Shown: positions 54,277-62,210, counted from the stretch's first letter. The stretch is DNA of 64,000 bases from Lachnospiraceae bacterium (GCA_017539565.1 JAFYCS010000106.1:56120-120119); one strand, 5' to 3'. Notes: generated by a model from the letters alone, not told the origin. Translations and numbers: made by a program.

Positions 54277-55371
54277 TCATTTTTTGCCTTTTATGAGGCT
54301 GTTTTCTTTCCTGATTTCATCCTGGAGTTTATTCAGTTCCGGATCATTTAATAAGCTGACAGTGGATTCTATTCCGTCTGCCGCGGTTTCGCCTAATATA
54401 TCGTAACTTGTGTAATGTACGGAAGTATCTGTAAAACGCATATCACCAAGCTCATAATTCGGGTTTTCATCAAACTGCTCTGCTGCTTTTATGGCTTCGG
54501 TAAAGGTCTTCTTTGCTTCCCTTTTCTTGCCGGTATGGACCTGTATATAGGCACGGCACACCATAAATGACGATCTTATCTTGTCCAGAGGATCTATAAC
54601 GTTGTCCTTTTTCAGTCCATCCAGAACACTGTCCATCCAGTTCATGTAATTCTCAGCCGTACGGTAATCCTTTTTGCTTACATATATTTTTACAAAGCCG
54701 GGGATCAGATTGATCATATGGAGGATATTGGATATAAATGATCTGAAAAGATATTGTTTACCTTTTTCGGCATCATTGAGGGGGAGAGTATACGCAAGTC
54801 CGATCAGGTCATCATAATGTCCGCCGGCGTTGCATTCCTCTAACAGTTTTGCTGTCCGTTTCGGCTCTCCAAGCTTATAATAGATCATCGCTTCATTTCC
54901 CTGCAGGGTCATAAGATTTATCGTGGGATCGTTATTCTGCGAGATCAGGCGTTTGCATTCGCCAAAAAGTTCCAAAGCTCTGTGCAGCCATTTTTTATTT
55001 TCGGCCTGTTCTCCGAATACCATATACAGAGTAGCAGATACATAAGCGATATTATAAGAATTGGGATATTTTACCAGTGCCTGTTCCGCTTCTTCCAATC
55101 CGCTAGGATCATGATTGTTGAAACATTCCCACAATCTGCCCTGCACAGCCTCCGGGCGGTTATCCTTCATTTCATAACCCAACAGCACATCTACCGAAGT
55201 GTCAAAGAAAGCAGCTAGTTTTACTATCAGTGTTATTTCAGGAGTTGACAGTCCTGTTTCCCACTTATGGACCGCGCCCACGCTTACACCCATCGCCTCT
55301 GCCAGCTGTTCCTGGGTGAGTCCAATGTTTTTGCGGTATTTACGGATGTTATCATACAGATTGATCTTCAT
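54277..55371 (-). CDS. XRE-family regulator with TPR-like helical domain
   Basis: 364 residues. The N-terminal HTH (IRKYRKNIGLTQEQLAEAMGVSVGAVHKWETG, ~residues 9-40) is Cro/CI type. The remaining ~270 residues are helical repeats of TPR character (GEQAENKKWLHRALELFGECKRL, REAKKTFTEAIKAAEQFDE), as in quorum-peptide-type regulators of the RRNPP group, though no secretion peptide gene is seen. Upstream is TTCACA-N17-TATACT. Directly upstream of the exporter gene on the same strand. Confidence 0.88.
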   Translation of the reverse strand: MKINLYDNIRKYRKNIGLTQEQLAEAMGVSVGAVHKWETGLSTPEITLIVKLAAFFDTSVDVLLGYEMKDNRPEAVQGRLWECFNNHDPSGLEEAEQALVKYPNSYNIAYVSATLYMVFGEQAENKKWLHRALELFGECKRLISQNNDPTINLMTLQGNEAMIYYKLGEPKRTAKLLEECNAGGHYDDLIGLAYTLPLNDAEKGKQYLFRSFISNILHMINLIPGFVKIYVSKKDYRTAENYMNWMDSVLDGLKKDNVIDPLDKIRSSFMVCRAYIQVHTGKKREAKKTFTEAIKAAEQFDENPNYELGDMRFTDTSVHYTSYDILGETAADGIESTVSLLNDPELNKLQDEIRKENSLIKGKK

Positions 55372-55615
55372 ATGTCTTCTCCTTTATGCAGGATAGCTAA
55401 TAAGTCACTTATACTGATAGTATAACAATCCGTATACGGTTTGTGAATAGGAAACTGTCCGGATGCTCTTATTTTTTAGGGGGCGGACCGGCGGGATTGA
55501 TGTCTTACGGTCACTATTCACACGATGGATAGAGCTGTTTGCACGAGGATCACTGCTTTTTCGCTATATATGGAATATACTTCTCCCATAAGCAAAAGAA
55601 AGGAGTGTAAAGCAT
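55372..55615. other. divergent intergenic region between XRE regulator and membrane protein
   Basis: 244 nt. Holds the XRE promoter with two palindromes, then a GC-rich patch GGGGGCGGACCGGCGGG near 55482, and a purine-rich ribosome binding site (AAAGGAGTG) before 55616. A TATACT lies 33 nt upstream of that site but its -35 is unclear. Nothing else is supported. Confidence 0.4.
55409..55447 (-). promoter_or_regulatory. XRE regulator promoter with TATAC-N5-GTATA palindrome
   Basis: Minus strand TTCACA (55442-55447), 17 nt, TATACT (55419-55424). TTATACTGATAGTATAA (55409-55425) overlaps the -10 and contains TATAC-N5-GTATA, the same 15-bp pattern as at the exporter promoter. A second palindrome CCGTATACGG (55430-55439) fills the spacer. 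Confidence 0.65.
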
Positions 55616-56155
55616 ATGTACGGATTTGGCGGAGGTTCGGTAATCAAGAGGATCATAGGTCTGGTAATAGTTTTTAATATTATGCGCTTTGTTGTTTATA
55701 TATCTCCATTCCATGTTTATTTTGATTACAAAAGAGATATAACGGAATTAAAAAAACAGCATATGGATCGTTTTGGATTTTTCCCGGATAAATTACCTGA
55801 AGGGGCATCTGAGGCTGTATGGCACAGTACACCAAAATGTTTAAGCGGATTCGGAGAATACTATCTGTTAACCTTTAACGCCGGTGATGATTATCTTGAG
55901 GAAATATATGATGCATATGCAGAGGAGGCTGTGGTTTATAAATACGGCACGGATATTGACGGTTATGAAGGCTGGGTAAATGAAGATACCGGCTACGCGG
56001 AATGCCCGTTCATTCCGAATTTTCAATATGCTGAATATGAAGGGACAGATGATATAGAGATACTGGTCCTTAAGGATGACATGGGTATTTCCTGTGGGAT
56101 GTATATGGATCGCGATAAAGGGAATATATGTTTCTGGGAACAGGAGGGAAGATAA
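55616..56155 (+). CDS. membrane-anchored hypothetical protein
   Basis: 179 residues. One membrane segment near the N-terminus (IIGLVIVFNIMRFVVYIS), then an extracytoplasmic acidic and Tyr-rich domain (YLEEIYDAYAEEAVVYKYGTDIDGYEGWVNEDTGYAE). No known motif; a low-confidence small surface protein. AAAGGAGTG lies 8 nt upstream of the ATG. Divergent from the XRE regulator. Confidence 0.65.
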   Translation: MYGFGGGSVIKRIIGLVIVFNIMRFVVYISPFHVYFDYKRDITELKKQHMDRFGFFPDKLPEGASEAVWHSTPKCLSGFGEYYLLTFNAGDDYLEEIYDAYAEEAVVYKYGTDIDGYEGWVNEDTGYAECPFIPNFQYAEYEGTDDIEILVLKDDMGISCGMYMDRDKGNICFWEQEGR

Positions 56156-56164
56156 ATTTAAGTG

Positions 56165-56193
56165 TTGACTTTTTTTGATATAACGGATATACT
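56165..56193 (+). promoter_or_regulatory. RtcB leader promoter TTGACT-N17-TATACT
   Basis: TTGACT (56165-56170), 17 nt, TATACT (56188-56193). The transcript would start near 56200, giving a leader of about 280 nt to the first structural gene. Confidence 0.75.
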
Positions 56194-56258
56194 CTCACAT
56201 CAGAGACATGCACGAGTCTTATTGTATCAATTAACAACAGTACCGAAAGGAGGACAAC

Positions 56259-56327
56259 ATGCTACAGCAGAATTTAATAAACCGAATGATCGAAGCAGAG
56301 GCAGATGTTGTCCCCGGTGTTTTCTGA
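56259..56327 (+). CDS. 22-residue leader peptide ORF
   Basis: Starts ATG CTA CAG CAG and ends GTT TTC TGA, with a very strong ribosome binding site (AAAGGAGGACAAC) before the ATG. The peptide (MLQQNLINR ... DVVPGVF) is amphipathic rather than hydrophobic and lacks runs of a single codon, so it is not a classic attenuator peptide. The GGACAACAT that spans the ribosome binding site and start codon (56252-56260) is the perfect complement of ATGTTGTCC at 56305-56313 inside the ORF, so translation and folding would compete. Could be a regulatory leader, a small toxin, or an sRNA with an incidental ORF. Confidence 0.4.
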   Translation: MLQQNLINRMIEAEADVVPGVF

Positions 56328-56380
56328 TATAGTTTTCTATATTTATCCATAAGATAAAAGAATACCAGGCAGGATAGCAG

Positions 56381-56426
56381 ACACCTCTGTCGCAGGCTTT
56401 AAAGGCTGTATGAAGAGGTGTTTTTT
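56381..56426 (+). terminator. intrinsic terminator inside the RtcB leader
   Basis: ACACCTCT (56381-56388) pairs with AGAGGTGT (56414-56421), with a further CAG/CTG pairing in the loop, followed by a T6 run (56421-56426). It lies 56 nt before the first gene of the operon. Confidence 0.85.
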
Positions 56427-56482
56427 GCGTGCTTTCGATCATGGAGTAAAACAGGAATTAACACGATCGGAGGTTGTTCAGG

Positions 56483-56674
56483 ATGAAAGACAGAACAAAG
56501 CCCTGCATCTATTATGTATGCAAGGACGCAGACTGCAAAAAAGGATTTGTAAAAGTTGATATGAAAAAATGCAAGAACTGTCCGAAATACGAACCCAGGA
56601 AAACTGCGAAGAAAGAGGAATCCGTAAGGGTGCGCAGACAGAAGGATAAGGACAGGCATGATAAATGGCAGTAA
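56483..56674 (+). CDS. small Cys-rich protein of the RtcB operon
   Basis: 63 residues from the ATG at 56483 (CGGAGGTTG ribosome binding site). It has five Cys: C-x4-C-x4-C then C-x2-C (PCIYYVCKDADCKKG and CKNCPKYEPR), followed by a basic tail (KKEESVRVRRQKDKDRHDK). The pattern suggests a zinc ribbon with a nucleic-acid-binding tail. I recall similar small Cys-rich proteins next to rtcB in Clostridia. Its closeness to rtcB (19 nt) supports a shared RNA-repair role, which is inference. Confidence 0.7.
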   Translation: MKDRTKPCIYYVCKDADCKKGFVKVDMKKCKNCPKYEPRKTAKKEESVRVRRQKDKDRHDKWQ

Positions 56675-56692
56675 TTACAGAAAGGAATTTTT

Positions 56693-57832
56693 ATGATAAC
56701 GATATACGGAAAATATACAAAAGCATATGTGCATACGGTAAAGAGTGAAGAATATGCGATCGAGGAATATGCACGTGCGCAGCTTCAGATGATCTGTGAT
56801 CATCCGAGCGCAGAAGGAAGTTCAATACGGGTAATGCCTGATGTGCATCCGGGAAAGGTTGGATGTGTCGGCCTTACAATGACTGTCGGAAACAGTATAC
56901 TTCCGAGCCTGGTAGGTGTGGATATAGGCTGCGGGATGACAATGGCCAGGGTTAAGACAAAGGGCCTGGAGTTCCTGAAAATGGACTCAGTCATAAGGGA
57001 GAGTGTACCTGCCGGCTGCAGGAACAGAAAGGAAGAACACAGATTCACAGACAGGATAGATCTGTCAGAATTAAGATGCCATAGGAGTATCAATGCACGT
57101 AAGGCTATACTGAGTATCGGAAGTCTGGGAGGAGGAAATCATTTTATCGAGCTGGATAAGGATGATGAAGATAACGTTTATCTGATCATCCACTCCGGCA
57201 GCCGGCATCTGGGAATGGAGGTGGCAGATTACTATTTAAGGACCGGACAGAAAGAGATGCAGATGAAAAAGCAGGGAGGATACGCGTCTTATGAAATGAC
57301 CTGTATCAGTGGCAGCCTGATGGAAGATTATTTCCACGACCTTAAGATCATGCAGGAGTTTGCAATGATAAACAGGGAAGCGATACTTGATGAGATCGTC
57401 AGGGGCATGAAATGGAAGATCGAGGAAGAAGTATCCTGCATCCATAACTATGTTGATTTTTCAGATGCGTCAGCTCCTGTACTCCGTAAAGGAGCCATCA
57501 GTGCCAAAGAAGGGGAAAGAGTGATTATCCCCATTAACATGAGGGACGGGGTTATTCTTGGTACCGGCCTTGGAAACAGGGACTGGAACTGTTCTGCGCC
57601 TCACGGATCGGGACGTGTTTATAGGAGAACGGATGTTGATTCCCATCATACCGTTTCGGAATTTAAAAAGGCCATGAGCGGCATATATTCCACATGCATC
57701 AACAAGGATACACTTGATGAAGCACCCTTTGCATACAGGACCCTTGATGATATCAAAGAAGCTATAGGCGAGACCGTACGGATCGATAAGATCATAAAGC
57801 CGGTATACAACTACAAAGCAGGAGGTAAATAA
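56693..57832 (+). CDS. rtcB: RNA-splicing ligase RtcB
   Basis: Joins 3'-phosphate and 5'-OH RNA ends with GTP and Mn2+. 379 residues, the short bacterial form. Key motifs are VDIGCGMTMARV (Mn-binding Cys, ~79), SLGGGNHFIEL, IHSGSRHLG, CIHNYVDFSD and SAPHGSGRVYRR, which carries the guanylylated His in other RtcB proteins. It starts 19 nt after the Cys-rich gene and its stop overlaps the methyltransferase start by 1 nt (TAATG). No RtcA or archease is nearby. Confidence 0.95.
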   Translation: MITIYGKYTKAYVHTVKSEEYAIEEYARAQLQMICDHPSAEGSSIRVMPDVHPGKVGCVGLTMTVGNSILPSLVGVDIGCGMTMARVKTKGLEFLKMDSVIRESVPAGCRNRKEEHRFTDRIDLSELRCHRSINARKAILSIGSLGGGNHFIELDKDDEDNVYLIIHSGSRHLGMEVADYYLRTGQKEMQMKKQGGYASYEMTCISGSLMEDYFHDLKIMQEFAMINREAILDEIVRGMKWKIEEEVSCIHNYVDFSDASAPVLRKGAISAKEGERVIIPINMRDGVILGTGLGNRDWNCSAPHGSGRVYRRTDVDSHHTVSEFKKAMSGIYSTCINKDTLDEAPFAYRTLDDIKEAIGETVRIDKIIKPVYNYKAGGK

Positions 57833-58668
57833 TGAGTTACAATTGGATCAATGCAAAAGATTACACAATGAACAGCTTCCTGCTGTTCGACCGCTGGGCT
57901 CTTCAGTGGATTTTCTCGGATTGCAATGTCTATGACTGGTTTCCGGGCAAAGACAGGGATTACAAGCTTGATATGGCAAAGGCGCTATATCGGTATCCTC
58001 ATGTTGCCTGGTATGTACGTAACAAAGCGCCTGAATGTGCAGCGTTCCTTGATGAGATACAGTCGATCACCTTCGGAGATTGGACAGAAGAGGAAATGAG
58101 AGAATCAGAGGCTGCGATACTGCAGGCTCACGAGACCTTTGTTGTTTACGCATTTCCTAAAGTTATGAATGAAGTGAATTATATCCGTAACTGGGATGAG
58201 AAATATCTCTATGAACTGGTTGATCTGAAGGATAAGCTGGTCCTGGATGTCGGCTCCGGTACCGGGAGACTGGCTTTTGCTGCGGCGAAGAAAGCAAAGA
58301 GGGTCTATGCCAGCGAACCCTGTGACTGTCTGAGAGAATACATGCGGGATAAGATCAAGGCAGAAGGGATCGGCAATGTCCGGGTCCTGGATGGAGAAGT
58401 GTTAAATCTTCCCTATGAAGATGATACCTTTGATGTTGTAATGAGCGGACATGTTATCGGGGATCATTATGAAGAAGAGATAGCGGAAACGGCGCGGATC
58501 ACTAAAGACGGCGGATGGCTGGTGATATGCGATGGCGATGATGAATTCAGGCGGAGTGCTCCTGACCCGGAGCTGGTATCAAGAGGCTTTGAATGGTTCC
58601 GTCATGAAAGTGCTGAAGGCGGCATCATTTATAATTATCGAAAGCAGGTAAAAAAGTATGAGGAATAA
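57832..58668 (+). CDS. SAM-dependent methyltransferase
   Basis: 278 residues. N-terminal helical region of ~125 residues, then the class I fold: motif I LVLDVGSGTGRLAFAAAKKA (~residues 140-159), YASEP, and post-I motif VLNLPYEDDTFDVVMSGHVIGDHYEEEI. Its Trp/Tyr-rich N-terminus (YNWINAKDYTMNSFLLFDRWALQWIFSD) is unlike common small-molecule methyltransferases. Placed between rtcB and rsgA with overlaps on both sides, it may methylate RNA or a ribosomal target; this is inference from position. Confidence 0.85.
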   Translation: MSYNWINAKDYTMNSFLLFDRWALQWIFSDCNVYDWFPGKDRDYKLDMAKALYRYPHVAWYVRNKAPECAAFLDEIQSITFGDWTEEEMRESEAAILQAHETFVVYAFPKVMNEVNYIRNWDEKYLYELVDLKDKLVLDVGSGTGRLAFAAAKKAKRVYASEPCDCLREYMRDKIKAEGIGNVRVLDGEVLNLPYEDDTFDVVMSGHVIGDHYEEEIAETARITKDGGWLVICDGDDEFRRSAPDPELVSRGFEWFRHESAEGGIIYNYRKQVKKYEE

Positions 58669-59668
58669 TACAATTATCAAAAAAGAAATACAAAACGATC
58701 ATCATGATATAGAGACCGGAAGGATCTGCGAGGTACAGAAGAACAGCTATACAATAAAGTTTATGGGGCAGGAACTTCCCGCAACGCTGAAGAAAAGTTT
58801 TTATGAAGAAGAGGCGGATAAACTTCCGGTGGTCGGTGACTATGTGACATTCAGGTATAACCCGGACGGTGACAGCAGGATACTTTCGGTCTGTGAAAGA
58901 AAGAACTTTTTGCAGAGACCGGACCAGTCCAGGACAGGTGTGATGCAGTATATGGTGTCAAACGTGGACTATTGTTTCATCGTCACTTCACTGAATGATG
59001 ACTACAGTTATAACCGTATAGCGAGGTATGCAAGTGTGGCGATGCAGGGAGGTGCGATACCTGTGGCAATCCTTACGAAAGCGGATCTGTGCAATAATGT
59101 GGGCCGATATGTGAGTGAGGTGGAGACCATATCGGATAAGATAAGGGTACATGCTATATCAGCTATGTACGATATAGGCATGGATGAACTGAAAGAATAC
59201 CTGACACCCGGTAATACTATCTGTCTGCTAGGTTCATCCGGTGCGGGAAAGTCGACATTGCTGAATGCGCTTGCCGGTGAGGAGATGATGAAGACTTCAG
59301 CAATCAGGGAGTCAGATTCCAAGGGACGGCATACCACTACCTATCGCCAGCTGATAGAGCTTAAAAACGGCGTATCGATCATTGATACGCCGGGAATGCG
59401 CGAGATCGGCATGGCGGAGACCAAAGACAGCATAGACAATATTTTTTCAGATATACAGGAGCTTGAGAGCAGGTGTAGGTTCAGTGACTGCAGGCATGAT
59501 ACCGAGCCGGGATGCGCGATAAAAAAAGCGTTAGAGGATGGTACTTTATCGATGGAGAGATACACTTTGTATAAAGGGCTTGGTGCAGAGAATCACAAGA
59601 ACCATGCCATGAAAAAGCGTATATCCATTTTGGTAAAACAGCGAAGGAAGTATGGGCTTGATGATTAG
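58658..59668 (+). CDS. rsgA: ribosome biogenesis GTPase RsgA
   Basis: Circularly permuted GTPase that matures the 30S subunit. 336 residues. N-terminal OB-fold, then G4-like TKADLC, G1 LLGSSGAGKSTLLNALAG (~190-205) and G3 DTPGMREIG. The C-terminal zinc site is CRFSDCRHDTEPGC (~272-285). The ATG overlaps the methyltransferase stop by 11 nt. Firmicutes often have a second rsgA with prkC; this may be a paralogue. Confidence 0.94.
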   Translation: MRNNTIIKKEIQNDHHDIETGRICEVQKNSYTIKFMGQELPATLKKSFYEEEADKLPVVGDYVTFRYNPDGDSRILSVCERKNFLQRPDQSRTGVMQYMVSNVDYCFIVTSLNDDYSYNRIARYASVAMQGGAIPVAILTKADLCNNVGRYVSEVETISDKIRVHAISAMYDIGMDELKEYLTPGNTICLLGSSGAGKSTLLNALAGEEMMKTSAIRESDSKGRHTTTYRQLIELKNGVSIIDTPGMREIGMAETKDSIDNIFSDIQELESRCRFSDCRHDTEPGCAIKKALEDGTLSMERYTLYKGLGAENHKNHAMKKRISILVKQRRKYGLDD

Positions 59669-59669
59669 G

Positions 59670-59699
59670 TTGGGCCGAAAACCGGATATGTGATATAAT
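59670..59699 (+). promoter_or_regulatory. promoter TTGGGC-N18-TATAAT
   Basis: TTGGGC (59670-59675) and TATAAT (59694-59699) with TGA before the -10, an extended -10. It starts right after the rsgA stop and would serve the accessory genes from 59821. Confidence 0.55.
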
Positions 59700-59820
59700 C
59701 ATATGAAGAGAAATGTGACAAGGATGCGGAAGATGAAAAATGTGGGAATGAATATGCTGATTATAAGAAAAGGGTCAATAGATGTATCCCGTGGAAACGC
59801 AGGTGTGGTGAGAAGAACGT

Positions 59821-60309
59821 ATGAAGTATCATATAGATGATCCGGAAGAACGCAGTATTGAAAATATAAAGAAAATTGCATTGGGAACAGGAAAAACATA
59901 CTGTATCTATAGCGATGATGATCCTGTTGCGCTTGTAGAAATAAATGCATATGGCTATTTTACTGATGCGATTATTTTCAATGATTACGCGATCATAGGA
60001 AATTACTATGAAGGAATATATGCGATAAGCCTTAGTGATCTTAATGTCAGAAATATTAAAATAAAAGGATATTTCGGTTATTTTGAGATCGATAAAGATG
60101 TATTGTATGTGCTCGGCTGTGAAAACATAGTGGCCTTTAACCATGATCTGGAACAGCTATGGGAAAGCGATGATCTGGCAGTAGATGGCGTGATCTGTGA
60201 AGGTATAGAAGATGATACAATGATGATCTCGTGTGAGAGGGATCCGCCCGGAGGGTGGATCGGAAGAACGATATCATTGATCGACGGCAGGATTATAGGG
60301 ATATGCTGA
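59821..60309 (+). CDS. hypothetical protein, beta-rich
   Basis: 162 residues, acidic, no signal peptide. Alternating strands such as DAIIFNDYAIIGNYYEGIYAISLSDLNV and FGYFEIDKDVLYVLGCENIVAFNHDLEQLWES look like one or two blades of a propeller. I cannot name a family. The 3' end overlaps the 5' end of the DNA glycosylase gene by 7 nt. Confidence 0.6.
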   Translation: MKYHIDDPEERSIENIKKIALGTGKTYCIYSDDDPVALVEINAYGYFTDAIIFNDYAIIGNYYEGIYAISLSDLNVRNIKIKGYFGYFEIDKDVLYVLGCENIVAFNHDLEQLWESDDLAVDGVICEGIEDDTMMISCERDPPGGWIGRTISLIDGRIIGIC

Positions 60310-61499
60310 CAATAACAAAACAACAGGCCGGAAGATTCATTCTGGCTAAACAGGGGCTGATAGGTTCATATAGGTTTATCGGCAAATCAGGTGCATACGA
60401 TTATGTTCGTCAGGCGGGATGCATTCAATATGATCCGGTTGACGTATGTGGTAAAAATGCAGAGCTCACACTTCAGTCAAGAGTAAAGGGATTTTCAAAA
60501 TCCATGCTTCAGGAACTGCTGTATGAAGACCGTAAACTGATAGATTATGCGGACAAGGAGCTTTCAATATGGCCGGTGGAGGATTGGCCATATTTCTCAT
60601 CATACAGGGATAGAAGCCTTAAGCACGGAAAAACGTTTAAAGGGCTGAGCCGGTTGGAGAAGAAGGCGGTCTCTTACATAAGGGATAACGGTCATGTGTC
60701 AAGTGATACTTTGCCGATTGAAGGAGAGATCTTCTGGCATTCTTCAATGCATTGGAGCGGCAACTGGCATAAGAAATCTCCGGCTGCGCGCTCGGTATTG
60801 GAACAGCTTTATACAGACGGGGTATTGATCATCCATCACAAAAAGGGAAGCAGGAAATATTACGACCTTGCGGAGAAGTATTTACCGGAAGCGGTTCTCG
60901 GTGCAGAAAATCCGTGTAAGACCGAAGAAGAGTTTACAGCATGGCGTGTGCTCCGCAGGATCGGTGCAGTCGGACTCCTTTGGGATAAGAATAGTACTGC
61001 GTTTCTTGGAATAGATCTGGACGCGGAAAAACGAAAAATGATCCTTGAAAGTTTGACGTTGCAGGGGAAGATATGCCCTGTGGCTGTTCAGGGAATAAAG
61101 CAGGCGTTTTACTATCGCACTGAGGATGATCAGCTGATGGCATCAATAGTTGATGAGAGCGCTGATCTGAAGCCGAGGATGTCGTTTATAGCCCCCCTGG
61201 ATCCTCTTATGTGGGACAAAGCCCTGATATTGGCATTATGGGACTATCAGTATTCCTGGGAGATTTATACTCCTGCCATCAAACGTAAATATGGATATTA
61301 TACGCTTCCCATCCTATATGGGGACCGTTTTGTAGGACGCATTGAGGCTGTTCCTGACCGTAAGAAAAAAGTTCTTACGGTGAAAGGGCTTTGGTGGGAA
61401 CCGGGAATCCGTCAGACAAAGAAAATGAACACGGAATTGGAAAAAACCTTGATCCGTTTTGCAAGGTTTAATGACTGTGATAGTGTTTCCAGGGTATAA
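60303..61499 (+). CDS. YcaQ/AlkZ-family DNA glycosylase
   Basis: About 398 residues. Winged-helix repair glycosylases of this group open interstrand crosslinks. The catalytic-type Q-aromatic-D motif is IQYDPVDVCGKNAELTLQSRV (~residues 40-60); APLDPLMWDKALI and the C-terminal VPDRKKKVLTVKGLWWEPG also match the family as I know it. The start at 60303 (ATGCTGACA) overlaps the preceding gene's end; longer in-frame starts lie within it. Function as crosslink glycosylase is inferred from the family; members vary in substrate. Confidence 0.85.
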   Translation: MLTITKQQAGRFILAKQGLIGSYRFIGKSGAYDYVRQAGCIQYDPVDVCGKNAELTLQSRVKGFSKSMLQELLYEDRKLIDYADKELSIWPVEDWPYFSSYRDRSLKHGKTFKGLSRLEKKAVSYIRDNGHVSSDTLPIEGEIFWHSSMHWSGNWHKKSPAARSVLEQLYTDGVLIIHHKKGSRKYYDLAEKYLPEAVLGAENPCKTEEEFTAWRVLRRIGAVGLLWDKNSTAFLGIDLDAEKRKMILESLTLQGKICPVAVQGIKQAFYYRTEDDQLMASIVDESADLKPRMSFIAPLDPLMWDKALILALWDYQYSWEIYTPAIKRKYGYYTLPILYGDRFVGRIEAVPDRKKKVLTVKGLWWEPGIRQTKKMNTELEKTLIRFARFNDCDSVSRV

Positions 61500-61677
61500 T
61501 TATGAAGATTATATGGAGGGAAATATGATTCGTGAAGCTGTAGTCTGGGTCTTGGAGGGAAATGCGTCGGCAAGGGCATTTTACGAAAAAAACAATTACT
61601 GTCCGGACGGAAAAGAAAAGATATTCAAACGATGGAACAAGCGGGAGATCAGATATATAAAAACTGCTTTTATGTAA
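61459..61677 (+). pseudogene. C-terminal remnant of a GNAT acetyltransferase
   Basis: About 45 residues (VVWVLEGNASARAFYEKNNYCPDGKE) form the last helix and strand of the GNAT fold. The acetyl-CoA P-loop that normally precedes it is missing; the frame opens with unrelated residues that lie inside the glycosylase gene. A GAGGGAAAT ribosome binding site precedes the ATG at 61525, so a short peptide may be made, but it could not be an active enzyme. Confidence 0.6.
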
Positions 61678-61693
61678 ATGGGGGCATTTAATT

Positions 61694-62017
61694 ATGAAGA
61701 CAGAAAAGCATGGTAATAATTGGAAGGCATATTATGATGTCGGATCCGGAAGATATTTTGCAAGTATAATGTACATCAGTCGTGAGGGAATTGAGGAGTA
61801 CAGATATGAGATCACACAGGATATTTACAGCAGGCTGGGTACGTTCAGTGACGATGTAGAAAATGAACAACTGATAAGGAACGGAGAGATGGCGTATTCG
61901 TTCGAAAACACAATGTATGGGACGCTTGGCCCGGAAAGAACAGTTTGGAATGACGAAGCTAATAACGCTATGAAAGAAGTTGTTCAAAAGCAGGAAAAGT
62001 CGACAAAGAAGAAATAA
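61694..62017 (+). CDS. hypothetical protein
   Basis: 107 residues, soluble, mixed charge, Lys-rich end (QKQEKSTKKK). No recognisable motif. AATGGGGG precedes the ATG by 8 nt. Part of a row of small unrelated proteins in the last 4 kb. Confidence 0.5.
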   Translation: MKTEKHGNNWKAYYDVGSGRYFASIMYISREGIEEYRYEITQDIYSRLGTFSDDVENEQLIRNGEMAYSFENTMYGTLGPERTVWNDEANNAMKEVVQKQEKSTKKK

Positions 62018-62042
62018 TATGTAAAATAATGGGCAGAAAGAA

Positions 62043-62210
62043 ATGAGCCGTAGTTATAAGAAAACTCCCGTGATAAAGGATACGAGCTGCAAAGGATCGA
62101 GATTTAAGTCGGGAAAGCAGATAGCGAACCGGGCAGTCCGTAATCATGATGATGTGCCTGACGGAGGGAGTTATAAAAAAGTATATTGCAGCAGAATTGC
62201 AAACACGTAA
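62043..62210 (+). CDS. small basic Lys/Arg-rich conserved peptide
   Basis: 55 residues starting MSRSYKKTPVIKDTS. The SYKKTP opening, KGSRFKSGKQIANRAVR middle and GGSYKKVYCS end recall a small protein family often seen in Firmicutes and their phages (G-R-S-Y-K-K-x-P...SYDICD ending). Ribosome binding site GAAAGAAATG is moderate. It precedes the next ORF closely. Function unknown. Confidence 0.55.
   Translation: MSRSYKKTPVIKDTSCKGSRFKSGKQIANRAVRNHDDVPDGGSYKKVYCSRIANT

Larger units (their letters stand above)
56156..56482. other. structured leader of the RtcB operon
   Basis: 327 nt with a promoter, a 22-codon ORF, and a terminator before the first structural gene. Described element by element below. 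It has no other ORF. Confidence 0.6.

Noticed and set aside
59703..59840. 45-codon ORF after the 59670 promoter
   Set aside because: No family resemblance, weak ribosome binding site, and it overlaps the start of the 59821 gene in another frame; probably leader sequence.
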